This document shows, in pieces, positions 8,191 to 17,229 of a stretch of DNA of 64,000 bases; the first letter of the stretch is position 1, and every line of letters starts with the position of its first letter. Source of the DNA: Streptomyces pyxinae (GTDB lineage Bacteria; Actinomycetota; Actinomycetes; Streptomycetales; Streptomycetaceae); assembly GCF_024756275.1 (NCBI RefSeq), contig NZ_JANUGQ010000028.1:25776-89775 (forward strand), written 5' to 3'. A program made the position numbers and the translations under genes. Under the pieces are notes generated by a model. It searched no databases. It was not told the DNA's origin and saw only the letters and a list, made by a program, of their open reading frames with translations.

Positions 8191-9180
8191 TCAGCGCTGC
8201 TTCAGAGCGATCCGCGCCGCGATGGGCAGATGGTCGCTGGCGGTGGCCGGGAGGGTCCAGGAGGCGACCGGCTCCACGCCCTTCACCATGATCTGGTCGA
8301 TCCGCGCCATCGGGAAGGCGGCCGGCCAGCTGAAGCCCATGCCGTCGCCGGCCGCGCCCTGGGTGGAGCGCAGCTGCGAGGTGACGGCATTGAGCGCGCG
8401 GTCGTTCATGGTGCCGTTGAGGTCACCGAGCAGGACCACCCGGTCGAGCGGCTCCCGGGCGATCGCCTCGCCCAGCGCGTCGGCGCTGTCGTCCCGCTGG
8501 CTGGCGGTGAACCCGGCGTTCAGCTTGACCCGGACCGAGGGCAGATGGGCCACGTAGACCGCGACCCGGCCCTGCGGCGCGTCCACCACGGCGCGCATGG
8601 CCCGCACCCAGCCGAGCCGGATGTCCACCGGGCGGGCGCCGCTCAGCGGGTACTTGCTCCAGAGCCCGACCGTGCCCTGCACCGAGTGGTACGGGTAGGT
8701 GGCGGCCAGCGCCTTCTCGTAGACCGGGACCATCCCCGGCTTCAGTTCCTCCAGCGCCAGCACCTCGGCCCCGGAGCCGGCCACGTTCTGGGCCGTGCCC
8801 GCCGCGTCCGGGTTGTCGGCGTTCACATTGTGGCTGACCACCATGAGGTCGCCGGCGCCGCCCGACCGGTCGGTGACCAGCCCGCCGAAGAGGTTGATCC
8901 AGACCGCCACCGGCAGCAGCAGGGCGATCAGCGCGGTGGCGGACCTGCGGATCAGCCCGAGCACCAGCAGGACCGGGACGAAGAGGCCGAACCAGGGGAG
9001 AAACGTCTCGGCCAGGCTGCCCAGGTTGCCGATCCGGTTGGGGATCTCGGCGTGGAAGACCATCACCAGGGTCAGCAGCACCGAGCAGACCGCGAGCACG
9101 ACACCCCGGCGCCAGAGTCCGGGACGCCGCCAGATCGCGCCGCCGCCGCTCGTCTCCGTCACGTCGTCCACCCGCGTCAT
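8191..9180 (-). CDS. Endonuclease/exonuclease/phosphatase-fold membrane protein
   Basis: A 329-residue protein with three hydrophobic helices in residues 24-105 and a C-terminal EEP (DNase I-like) domain outside or at the membrane. Metal/catalytic motifs in order: SHNVN (about 117), ALEEL (about 142), GLWSKYPL, YVAHLPS (about 205), LLGDLNGT (about 250), RIDQIMV and the terminal SDHLPI. Family members hydrolyse phosphodiesters of nucleic acids, lipids or inositol phosphates; the real substrate is not evident. It is divergent from panB with a 379-bp gap. Confidence 0.85.
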   Translation of the reverse strand: MTRVDDVTETSGGGAIWRRPGLWRRGVVLAVCSVLLTLVMVFHAEIPNRIGNLGSLAETFLPWFGLFVPVLLVLGLIRRSATALIALLLPVAVWINLFGGLVTDRSGGAGDLMVVSHNVNADNPDAAGTAQNVAGSGAEVLALEELKPGMVPVYEKALAATYPYHSVQGTVGLWSKYPLSGARPVDIRLGWVRAMRAVVDAPQGRVAVYVAHLPSVRVKLNAGFTASQRDDSADALGEAIAREPLDRVVLLGDLNGTMNDRALNAVTSQLRSTQGAAGDGMGFSWPAAFPMARIDQIMVKGVEPVASWTLPATASDHLPIAARIALKQR

Positions 9181-9559
9181 TCGCCTGCCTCGCTCGCCTT
9201 GCTCGCCTTGCTCGTCCTGCCGGTCCGGTCCCGGCGACCACTGGTGTGTCCCCGGTACGCCCCCGGTGCCGGCCGCCGGTCCGGTTCCGCCGGCCGCCGG
9301 TGCCCCCGGGCACGTCCCGTACCGCCGCGCGTCCGTCCCGTACCGCCGTACGCGCCGTCCGGTCAGACCCTAGGTGATCAGGAACGGGCGTACTGCCACG
9401 AGGACGACCCGACGGCGCGGCGGGTTCCTGGGGCACCCGTCCGGGACGGCGGCTGTGACAGAACCCGCACACTTCCCCCGTACGGCACCAGGTGCCACCA
9501 TGGATGTGGTCCGGGGACGCCGTCAGGGCGCCTCGAGATGACGAAGGAGCCGTTTCACC
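9181..9559. other. 379-bp divergent intergenic region
   Basis: Separates the EEP-domain gene from panB. It has short degenerate repeats (tcgccttgctcg; gtaccgccg) and must carry the panB promoter, but I see no convincing -35/-10 pair, terminator or small gene. Confidence 0.5.
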
Positions 9560-10477
9560 ATGACGCTTCAGGCTGCCCAGGAGCAGTCCGCGCGGTCCTC
9601 CGACGGCGACAAGGCCGGTAAGACCGAGAAGGCCGACAAGGCTGACAAGGCCGACAAGGCGCTGTACGGAGGCACCAGCACGCGACGCATCACCGTCCAT
9701 GACATCGCCGCCGCCAAGCGGCGCGGCGAGAAGTGGCCCATGCTCACCGCCTACGACGCGATGACCGCCTCGGTGTTCGACGAGGCCGGCATCCCGGTCG
9801 TCCTGGTCGGGGACTCGATGGGCAACTGCCACCTCGGCTACGAGACCACCGTGCCGGTCACCCTGGACGAGATCGCCATCCTCTCCGCCGCCGTGGTACG
9901 CGGCACCCGGCGCGCCCTGGTCGTCGGCGATCTGCCGTTCGGCTCGTACCAGGAGGGCGCGGTGCAGGCCCTGCGGTCGGCCACCCGGCTGGTCAAGGAG
10001 GCCGGGGTCGGCGCGATCAAGCTGGAGGGCGGCGAGCGCTCGCTGCCGCAGACGGAGATGCTGGTGCGGGCCGGGATCCCGGTCATGTCCCACCTGGGGC
10101 TGACCCCGCAGTCCGTCAACACCATGGGCTACCGGGTGCAGGGCCGGGGCGACGAGGCGGCCCACCGGCTGCTCCGGGACGCCAAGGCGGCGCAGGACGC
10201 GGGCGCCTTCGCGGTGGTGCTGGAGCTGGTACCCGCCGAGCTGGCCGCCGAGGTCACCCGTTCGCTGGACATCCCGACCATCGGGATCGGCGCCGGGCCG
10301 GACACCGACGCCCAGGTGCTGGTCTGGACCGACATGGCCGGGCTGACCGGGGGCAAGGTGCCGCGCTTCACCAAGCAGTACGCCAACCTGCGGCAGACGC
10401 TCGGGGACGCGGCCCGCGCGTTCGCCGACGAGGTGTCCGGCGGAACGTTCCCGCAGCCGGAGCACGCCTTCCACTAG
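9560..10477 (+). CDS. panB: 3-methyl-2-oxobutanoate hydroxymethyltransferase
   Basis: First committed step of pantothenate/CoA synthesis: transfers a hydroxymethyl group from 5,10-methylene-THF to 2-oxoisovalerate. The 305-residue protein shows the PanB TIM-barrel motifs: LTAYDAMTASVFDEAG, VLVGDSMG with the Mg-binding Asp, GDLPFGSY, KLEGG and IGIGAGPDTDAQVLV. AAGGAG lies 11 nt before the ATG. The first 40 residues are an extra Lys/Asp/Ala-rich tail containing a KADKADKADKA repeat encoded by a 9-bp tandem repeat (about 9625-9660); the catalytic domain starts near residue 43. A hairpin follows the gene. Confidence 0.95.
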   Translation: MTLQAAQEQSARSSDGDKAGKTEKADKADKADKALYGGTSTRRITVHDIAAAKRRGEKWPMLTAYDAMTASVFDEAGIPVVLVGDSMGNCHLGYETTVPVTLDEIAILSAAVVRGTRRALVVGDLPFGSYQEGAVQALRSATRLVKEAGVGAIKLEGGERSLPQTEMLVRAGIPVMSHLGLTPQSVNTMGYRVQGRGDEAAHRLLRDAKAAQDAGAFAVVLELVPAELAAEVTRSLDIPTIGIGAGPDTDAQVLVWTDMAGLTGGKVPRFTKQYANLRQTLGDAARAFADEVSGGTFPQPEHAFH

Positions 10478-10787
10478 TCCGACCCTTCCGCCAGTCCGCC
10501 AGTTTGCCTCTGGTTCCACCGTGCGGCCGCTCCTCCCCTGGGCCCCTGGGGCTCCCCGGGGGCCCGGGGCGGCCGCCCCGCCGGCCACTCCCGGTACGAA
10601 ACGACGGCCCGCCGACTTCCCCCATCGGCGGGCCGTCGCCCGTTCCCTTCCGGGACGGGCTCCCCGGCCGGCCTCTCTGCACGGGGCGGGACAGGGACAC
10701 GAGGGGGGTGCGGGTGATGTCGGTGCCCGGCCGGCGGTGTCGGTCATCTGTCGGGGCGTTGTCAGTGGCGGTTGATGTCATGGGGCC
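10478..10787. other. 310-bp intergenic region after panB
   Basis: Contains the panB terminator hairpin (10602-10638) and the upstream region of the ABC exporter operon. No further gene is supported. Confidence 0.5.
10602..10638. terminator. panB terminator hairpin
   Basis: Perfect 14-bp arms (10602-10615 and 10625-10638) with a 9-nt loop, about 125 bp after the panB stop and before the next operon. Confidence 0.75.
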
Positions 10788-11816
10788 ATGACACGATCCG
10801 ACATCAACGCCGTCGAGGTACGAGGCCTCGTGAAGCACTACGGCGAGACCAAGGCGCTGGACGGGGTGGACCTGGATGTGCGCCAGGGCACCGTCCTGGG
10901 GGTGCTGGGCCCCAACGGCGCCGGGAAGACCACCCTGGTCCGCTGCCTCTCCACGCTGATCGCGCCCGACGCGGGCACCGCCACCGTCGCCGGGTACGAC
11001 GTGGTGCGCCAGCCGCGCCAGCTGCGCCGGACCATCGGGCTGACCGGGCAGTACGCCTCGGTCGACGAGAAGCTGTCCGGCTGGGAGAACCTCTACATGA
11101 TCGGGCGGCTGCTCGACCTCTCCCGGGCGGAGGCGCGGCGCCGCGCCGACGAGCTGCTGGAGCGGTTCTCGCTGACCGACGCCGCGAAGAAGCCCGCCGG
11201 CCAGTACTCCGGCGGCATGCGGCGCCGGCTGGACCTGGCGGCCTCCATGATCGGCCGGCCCGCCGTGCTGTACCTGGACGAGCCGACGACCGGGCTCGAC
11301 CCCCGTACCCGCAACGAGGTGTGGGACGAGGTCCGGCGGATGGTCGGGGAGGGCATGACCGTCCTGCTCACCACCCAGTACATGGAGGAGGCCGAGCAGC
11401 TGGCGCACGAGCTGACCGTCATCGACCGGGGCCGGGTGATCGCCAGCGGCGCGGTGGACGAGCTGAAGGCCAAGGTCGGCGGCCGTACGCTCCAGGTCCG
11501 CCCCAGCGATCCGGCCTTGCTGGACGAGATGGCCAGGACGCTCACCGAGAGCGGGCTCACCGGACTGGCCGGCGCCACCGCGGTCCCGGCCGAGGGCCAG
11601 CTGTACGTACCGATCCTCAGCGACGAGCAACTGACCGCCGTGGTCGGCCTGCTGAGCGAGCGAGGCTTTGGCATCGCCCATATCGGCACCCATCTGCCCA
11701 GTCTGGACGAGGTGTTCCTCGCCATCACCGGGCAGAAGGCGCCCGCGACCGAGCCCGGCCCGGAATCGGCCGGCCCGGCCGGTTCCGCCACGACTTCCGA
11801 GGAGATCGCCGCGTGA
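10788..11816 (+). CDS. ABC exporter ATPase, DrrA-like
   Basis: ATP-binding subunit of a drug-type ABC-2 exporter, 342 residues. Motifs are complete: Walker A GPNGAGKTT (about 41), Q-loop TGQYASVDE (about 85), signature YSGGM (about 141), Walker B VLYLDEPTTGLD (about 160), followed by the DUF4162-type C-terminal domain of DrrA proteins. The last 25 residues are Ala/Glu/Pro-rich. The stop overlaps the GTG of the permease gene by 4 bp, so the two are translationally coupled. DrrAB relatives give resistance to daunorubicin-type compounds, but the substrate here is unknown. Confidence 0.92.
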   Translation: MTRSDINAVEVRGLVKHYGETKALDGVDLDVRQGTVLGVLGPNGAGKTTLVRCLSTLIAPDAGTATVAGYDVVRQPRQLRRTIGLTGQYASVDEKLSGWENLYMIGRLLDLSRAEARRRADELLERFSLTDAAKKPAGQYSGGMRRRLDLAASMIGRPAVLYLDEPTTGLDPRTRNEVWDEVRRMVGEGMTVLLTTQYMEEAEQLAHELTVIDRGRVIASGAVDELKAKVGGRTLQVRPSDPALLDEMARTLTESGLTGLAGATAVPAEGQLYVPILSDEQLTAVVGLLSERGFGIAHIGTHLPSLDEVFLAITGQKAPATEPGPESAGPAGSATTSEEIAA

Positions 11817-12691
11817 GTACGGCAACCACCCCCGCGCCCGCGTCCGTTCGCCCCGGTCAGGTGCCTCCGGCCGGCGGCCCGGGCGGAGTCCCCGCCGACG
11901 GTTCCGCCGGTGAGGACCGGATCGGACTGCGGGCCAATCTGCGGCACATCGGCGCCCTGGTGCGGCGCAACGCCCTCCAGATCAAGCACGACCCCGAGTC
12001 GATGTTCGACGCCGTGCTGATGCCGATCGTGTTCGTGCTGCTCTTCGTCTATGTCTTCGGCGGCGCCATCGCCGGCAAGGGCAACCAGCAGGACTACGTC
12101 AACTATGTGGTGCCCGGCCTGATGGCGATGATGGGCATGAACATCGCCATGGCGGTCGGCACCGGCATCAACGACGACTTCAAGAAGGGGGTCATGGACC
12201 GGTTCCGGTCCATGCCGATCGCCCGGTCCTCGGTGCTCGTGGCCAAGATCGTGGTGGAGGTGGGCCGTTCGCTGGTCGCCACCGCCATTCTGCTGGGCAT
12301 GGGCTTTCTGCTGGGCATGGAGGTCAAGTCCTCGGTGCTCGACCTGCTGGGGGCGGTGGGGCTCTCGACGGTCTTCGGCGCCTCGCTGATGTGGATCTTC
12401 ATCCTGCTGGGCCTCACCCTGAACACGGCCCAGGCGGTCCAGGGCGTGGCCATGCTGGTGCTGATGCCCCTGCAGTTCGGCTCGTCGATCTTCGCGCCGC
12501 CCGCCTCCATGCCCGGCTGGCTGGAGGGGTTCACCAAGGTCAACCCGCTCTCCAACCTGGCGGACGCGGCCCGGGCGCTCATCAACGACCAGCCGGTGGG
12601 CAACTCGGTGTGGATCACGCTGGCCTGGGCGGTGGGGATCACCCTGGTGACGGCCCCGCTGGCGGTGTCGCGGTTCCGCCGGAAGACCTGA
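11813..12691 (+). CDS. ABC-2 exporter permease, DrrB-like
   Basis: Membrane subunit paired with the preceding ATPase, 292 residues. After a 40-residue Pro/Gly-rich N-terminus it has about six hydrophobic helices and the ABC2_membrane family's cytoplasmic coupling segment with VMDRFRSMPIARSSV. The GTG at 11813 lies in a GTGA overlap with the ATPase stop. The loop FAPPASMPGWLEGFTKVNPLSNLADAAR is split here only for length; its PxWL..FTKVNPLS core is the usual DrrB mark before the last helix. Three imperfect direct repeats (ggccgtcacccgga) lie just after the gene, before the convergent SARP regulator. Confidence 0.9.
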   Translation: MSTATTPAPASVRPGQVPPAGGPGGVPADGSAGEDRIGLRANLRHIGALVRRNALQIKHDPESMFDAVLMPIVFVLLFVYVFGGAIAGKGNQQDYVNYVVPGLMAMMGMNIAMAVGTGINDDFKKGVMDRFRSMPIARSSVLVAKIVVEVGRSLVATAILLGMGFLLGMEVKSSVLDLLGAVGLSTVFGASLMWIFILLGLTLNTAQAVQGVAMLVLMPLQFGSSIFAPPASMPGWLEGFTKVNPLSNLADAARALINDQPVGNSVWITLAWAVGITLVTAPLAVSRFRRKT

Positions 12692-12858
12692 CGGCCGGCG
12701 CAGGGCCGCGAAGGCCGCCCCGCCCGCCGGGCCGTCACCCGGAAGGGGACCGACCGGTGCGCCTCCCGGGGCGTACGGCGGTCGCGACCCGGGCCGGGCC
12801 GGAAGCCGCGGGGCCCGGCCGTCACCCGGACGGGGGCCGGTGCGCCGCTTCCGGGCCA

Positions 12859-15800
12859 TCACTCGGACGGGGGCCGGCGCTCCGGGGACGGCAGCAGGGC
12901 CGCGACCTCGTCCGGGTCGAGGCCCCGGCCCTCCTGGTACGCCGCGGTGTACTCGGCCTCGCCGAGGGCCGTCCGGGCCAGCCCGGTCGCCGTCGCCAGG
13001 TCCCGGAGCTCCTGCGCCCACGGCACGTGCCCGGCCGGCAGCAGCTCCTCCCGGGCGCCCAGCAGCACCGCCGCCGTCCGGGCGCCCGGACCGCCGAGCG
13101 CGGCCAGCGCCCAGGCGGCGGCGACCAGTTGCACGGCGGGCAGATGCGGGGCGACCATCCGGGCCACCGGGTCCCCGGCCAGGGCGTACGCGCCGGCCGC
13201 CGCCGCCAGGGCTTCCTGGTGGCGGCCGTCCAGGTTGTCCAGCCAGCTCCGGGTGCCGAGCACCACCGATCCCAGGAAGGTGAACGCCTCGGCCCGGAAC
13301 TCCTTGTCCAGGGAATCCAGATGACGGCGCGCCTCGGCGGTCCGGCCGGTCCGGGCCAGCCAGCCCACCAGATAGAGCCGGGCGGCCGGGACGACCTCGC
13401 TCCCGGAGTTGTCCCCGTCCCGCTCCAGGATGTCCCGGAGAATCTCCTCGGCCTCGGTGCCCCGGCCGGTCTCGGTCAGCACCTGGGCGTACCGGGCGCG
13501 CAGCAGCGCCACCTGGCCCCGGGCGCCGATCCGTTCCGCGTATGTCACGGCGGCCGCGTAGTCCTCGGCGGCGCCCGCCGCGTCCCCGGACCGCTCCCGC
13601 GCCTCGGCGCGCGAGGAGAGGGCCTCGGCCGTGCCCCAGGCGTCCCCGAGGCGCTGGAAGATCGCCAGGCTCTCTTCGGCGTCCCGGGCCGCGTCCCCCG
13701 CCCAGCTGCTGCGGTTGGCGAGGATGTTGGCGCGGGTCTGCAAGGCACCGGCGAGCTCCCAGTCGAGTCCCAGCCGGCGGCAGGTGTCCACGGTTCCGTC
13801 GACCACCGCGCGCAGCCGCTCGGCGTCACCGGTGACCACGACCGCGTAGAGCCAGAGCGACCCCGGCATCCAGCAGCTCTGCGGCTGTCCGGGACGGTAG
13901 GCGGTGGCGATCCGGCGCATCTCGGCGGCGCCCTCCCCGGTGGACCAGTGCCAGGTCTCATGGCCCCGGTAGACCAGCCCGATCAGCCGTACGCCCCGGC
14001 GCGCCTCGTCCAGCACCGCCTCCTCCCACGGCGGTGGGGTGTCGGTGCACCGCCGGTCCAGCGACGGGGCCGGTTCCACCGGGGCGGCGAACGGGTCCGG
14101 TCCGAGCGCCGCGGCCCGCTCCGTCCAGTGGCGGGCGTCGGCGCGCAGATCCCGCATCTGCCAGTACCAGGCGAGCGAGAGGACCAGGCAGAGCGCCTCC
14201 GGCTCGTCCCGGGCGTCGACCGCCCGGCGCAGCGCGGTGCGGATGTTCTCGTATTCGAGCTGGAACCGGGCGATCGCGTCCGGCTGACCGGGGCCGCGCA
14301 ACAGCGAGTCGGTGGTACGGGCGAGCTCCCGGTGGTGGACGAGGTGGCGGCGCTCGGCGGCGGGCCGCTCGCCCGCCTCGTCCAGCCGCTCGGCGGCGTA
14401 CTCGGCCACCGTCTCCAGGAGCCGGTAGCGCATCTCCCCGTCGGCGGCGGGCGCGGCGACGACCAGCGACTTGTCCACCAGCGAGCCCAGCACGTCCAGG
14501 ATGTCCGGGACGCCGCGCCCACCCGGTCCCGGGCCGGAGTGCGGACCCGGCGCGGATCCCGGGCGGTCGGCCTCCGGCCCGGTTCCGGCGCCCGGTTCCG
14601 CTCCCGGCACGGACCCCGGTCCGCCTCCCGGTCCCGTCACGGCGCCCGCCCCGGGTCCCGGCCACGCCCCGGCGCCCGGCGCGGATCCCCGGCGGCCGGC
14701 CTCGGGCCCGGTTCCGGCGCCCGGTCCCGCTCCCGACACCCCCGGTCCCGCTCCCGGCACGGACCCCGGCCCGGCCCCCGCTCCCGACGCCCCTGGCCCC
14801 GCTCCCGCCCGGGTGTCCGGTCCCGCTTCCGCGCAGACCGCCTCGGCCGCCGCCAGGCCGCAGCCGCCGGAGAAGACCGAGAGCCGCCGCAGCACGGCCC
14901 GCTCCTGGTCGGCCAGCAGCTCCCAGGACCAGTCGACCACCGCCCGCAGGGTCTGCTGGCGGGGCAGTACGGTACGGCTGCCGCCGGTGAGCAGCCGGAA
15001 CCGGTCGTCCAGCCGGTCCGCGATCCCCCGGGGCGTGAGCATCCGCAGCCGGGCGGCGGCCAGCTCGATGGCGAGCGGCAGCCCGTCGAGCCGGCGGCAG
15101 ATCTCGGCGCAGGCCTCCGGATCGTCCTCGACCCGGAAACCGGGCCGGGCGGACGCACCCCGCTCGGCCAGCAGTTCGAGCGCCGCCGGGCCGGGCAGCG
15201 GGCCCACCGGGCGCAGGGTCTCCCCGGGCACGCCCAGCGGCTCCCGGCTGGTGGCCAGCACGGAGAGGCCGGGACACTCCTCCAGGAGCCGCTGGACCAG
15301 AGCGGCGGCGGCGTCCGACAGGTGCTCGCAGTTGTCGAGCAGCAGCAGCATCCGCCGCCGGGCGCAGTGCTCGGCCAGCCGCACCAGGGCGTCGTCCCGG
15401 CCCGCCCCCTCGACCACCCGCAGCTCCCCCGCCCCGGCGCCGTGCAGCACGGTCTGGCGCGCCCCGAGCGCGGTGAGTACGGCGTCGGGGACGGCCTCCG
15501 GGGATCTGACCGGCGCCAGCTCGGCCAGCCACACGCCGTCCGGCCAGGCGGTGCCCCCGCGCTCGGCCGCCTCCTGGGAGAGCCGGGTCTTGCCCGCTCC
15601 CCCGGGCCCGAGCAGGGTGACGAGCCGGGAGCCGGCCAGATCGGCCAGTACGGTGCCGATCTCCTCCTCCCGGCCCACGAAGCTGGTCAGCCGGGCCCGC
15701 AGATTGCCGGGGCGGAGGTCCGGCACGGGCCGCGCGGACACCGGGGCGGCGGGGGCGACCGGGGCCGGGCCCCGCTCCGGACCGGCCGCCTCCGGGTCGA

Positions 15801-16518
15801 GCAGCCGGGTGTGCAGGGCCTTCAGCTCCGGACCGGGGTCGGCGCCCAGCCGCTCGGCCAGGTCGCGGCGGACCGTCTCGTACGCCGCCAGCGCCTCCGC
15901 CGGGCGCCCGGCCGCCGCCAGGGCCCGGATGCGCAGCGCCCGCAGCGGCTCGTCCAGCGGGTACGTCTCCTCCAGCGCGGCCAGCTCCGGCAGCGCCTCC
16001 TCCGCCCGGCCCAGCGCCACCAGACCGGCCAGCCGGGAGCGGCGGGCGGTCAGCCTGCGGGCCTCCCAGGGTGCCGCCTCGGCCGCCCGGGCCACCGGAT
16101 CCGGCAGGTCGGCCAGCGCGGGCCCCCGCCAGAGCGCCAGCGCCTCGTCCAGCGCGGCGACCGCCCGGCCCGGCTCGCCCGCCTCCAGCGCCCGCGCCCC
16201 CTCGGCCGCGAGCCGCCCGAACCGGTGCAGGTCCACCGCCTCGGGGCCGGCGCCCAGCCGGTAGCCGCCGTCGGCCGAGACCACCGCGCCGGCCCCGAGG
16301 GCCCGCCGCAGCCGCGCCACCAGCGCCTGGAGCGCGCCGGGCGCGTCGGCGGGCGGGCGCTCGCCCCACACCTCGTCCACCAGCGCCCCGGCCGGCACGG
16401 TGCGCCCGGCCCGTACCGCCAGCACGGTGAGCAGCGCGCGCAACCGCGCCCCGCCGACCTGAACCGGGGTGCCGTCGTCCTGCCGCGCCTGGGTGGAACC
16501 GAGTACGAAGATCTGCAC
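12859..16518 (-). CDS. AfsR/SARP-type regulator with NB-ARC and TPR domains
   Basis: Large transcriptional activator of 1219 residues. An OmpR-like winged helix (about 15-85) and bacterial transcriptional activation domain (about 95-240) are followed by an NB-ARC/AAA ATPase (SFVGREEE and Walker A GPGGAGKT near 300; Walker B RMLLLLDNCEH near 385) and C-terminal TPR-like helices. Such proteins control secondary metabolism or development. The start is GTG with GGAGA upstream. A Gly/Ala/Pro low-complexity insert of about 100 residues (567-666; DNA about 14521-14820) interrupts the region between the ATPase and the LVDKSLVV segment. No biosynthetic cluster adjoins it, so its target is unknown. Confidence 0.9.
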   Translation of the reverse strand: MQIFVLGSTQARQDDGTPVQVGGARLRALLTVLAVRAGRTVPAGALVDEVWGERPPADAPGALQALVARLRRALGAGAVVSADGGYRLGAGPEAVDLHRFGRLAAEGARALEAGEPGRAVAALDEALALWRGPALADLPDPVARAAEAAPWEARRLTARRSRLAGLVALGRAEEALPELAALEETYPLDEPLRALRIRALAAAGRPAEALAAYETVRRDLAERLGADPGPELKALHTRLLDPEAAGPERGPAPVAPAAPVSARPVPDLRPGNLRARLTSFVGREEEIGTVLADLAGSRLVTLLGPGGAGKTRLSQEAAERGGTAWPDGVWLAELAPVRSPEAVPDAVLTALGARQTVLHGAGAGELRVVEGAGRDDALVRLAEHCARRRMLLLLDNCEHLSDAAAALVQRLLEECPGLSVLATSREPLGVPGETLRPVGPLPGPAALELLAERGASARPGFRVEDDPEACAEICRRLDGLPLAIELAAARLRMLTPRGIADRLDDRFRLLTGGSRTVLPRQQTLRAVVDWSWELLADQERAVLRRLSVFSGGCGLAAAEAVCAEAGPDTRAGAGPGASGAGAGPGSVPGAGPGVSGAGPGAGTGPEAGRRGSAPGAGAWPGPGAGAVTGPGGGPGSVPGAEPGAGTGPEADRPGSAPGPHSGPGPGGRGVPDILDVLGSLVDKSLVVAAPAADGEMRYRLLETVAEYAAERLDEAGERPAAERRHLVHHRELARTTDSLLRGPGQPDAIARFQLEYENIRTALRRAVDARDEPEALCLVLSLAWYWQMRDLRADARHWTERAAALGPDPFAAPVEPAPSLDRRCTDTPPPWEEAVLDEARRGVRLIGLVYRGHETWHWSTGEGAAEMRRIATAYRPGQPQSCWMPGSLWLYAVVVTGDAERLRAVVDGTVDTCRRLGLDWELAGALQTRANILANRSSWAGDAARDAEESLAIFQRLGDAWGTAEALSSRAEARERSGDAAGAAEDYAAAVTYAERIGARGQVALLRARYAQVLTETGRGTEAEEILRDILERDGDNSGSEVVPAARLYLVGWLARTGRTAEARRHLDSLDKEFRAEAFTFLGSVVLGTRSWLDNLDGRHQEALAAAAGAYALAGDPVARMVAPHLPAVQLVAAAWALAALGGPGARTAAVLLGAREELLPAGHVPWAQELRDLATATGLARTALGEAEYTAAYQEGRGLDPDEVAALLPSPERRPPSE
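14521..14820 (-). repeat. Gly/Ala/Pro-coding degenerate repeats inside the SARP gene
   Basis: In-frame imperfect repeats with units such as GPGAG, SVPGA and GTGPEA, about 100 codons, inside the AfsR-type regulator. They expand a loop and do not disrupt the reading frame. Confidence 0.75.
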
Positions 16519-16697
16519 CCGCCCATTCTCCGCGACGCCGCCCGCCCACCGCCGGGCGGTCCGCCGGCTCGCCCCAGTGCCCGCGGCGGGGCGAGCCCCC
16601 GGCGCCCGCGGCGGTCGGCCGGTCGCCGCCGGTCCGGCCTCCGCTCCGCCGGCTCAGGACACCGGCGACTCCGGCGACTCCGGCCGGTCCCGACGGC

Positions 16698-16967
16698 TCA
16701 CGCCGCGTCCCCGGAATGGGGGTGGAACCCGCTGTGGTCCCCCGCCTTGAGCCGTGCGATGTCCGCGTCGATCTGCTCCCGGGCGGCCGGTGGCAGCGCC
16801 CACACCGCGAGCACCTGGGGGAGCTGGTCGACAGGGGTGCGGCCGATCTCCTCGTCGAACACCGGCCGCTGGTCCTCGGGCAACGCCGCCCGGATCTCGT
16901 CGATCGTCGAGGGAAGCCGCACCGGCTGCCCGTCGACATGGGTCTTCCAGGACATCTTGTCGTCCAT
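16698..16967 (-). CDS. Small hypothetical protein (DUF6247-like)
   Basis: An 89-residue acidic soluble protein with no membrane segment. The central stretch (STIDEIRAALPEDQRPVFDEE, then a Leu-rich helix ending LKAGD) vaguely resembles the small Streptomyces DUF6247 antitoxin-like proteins, but I cannot confirm this. The ATG at 16967 is preceded by GTGAGG; a second ATG four codons later is an alternative. It lies upstream of, and in the same direction as, the SARP gene with about 180 bp between them. Confidence 0.6.
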   Translation of the reverse strand: MDDKMSWKTHVDGQPVRLPSTIDEIRAALPEDQRPVFDEEIGRTPVDQLPQVLAVWALPPAAREQIDADIARLKAGDHSGFHPHSGDAA

Positions 16968-17229
16968 GCCTCACCGCCTCGGCTCTCGAAGGCGCTCACC
17001 GTATGCCGCCCGCGTCCGGGTCGGGGCGGTTCCGACCTGGATTCACTCATATGTGCGAAGTCGGCAGCCGGAGCTCCGGAACTCGGTTCGCGTACCGGAC
17101 GTTGATCCCGCGCGTCCCGGTACGGTTCGGTGCGCACGGCCCGCGAGACGGTTCGCGGGCGGCGCCGAAGGACCGCAGAGCCCGCGAGACACCCCCGAGA
17201 CAACCCGCGAGACAACAGGAGCACCCCGC

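Noticed and set aside
12391..17229. Long open frame on the plus strand before the M50 protease
   Set aside because: It is the antisense of the SARP regulator, Gly/Arg/Pro-rich without domains; the protease starts at 17230.
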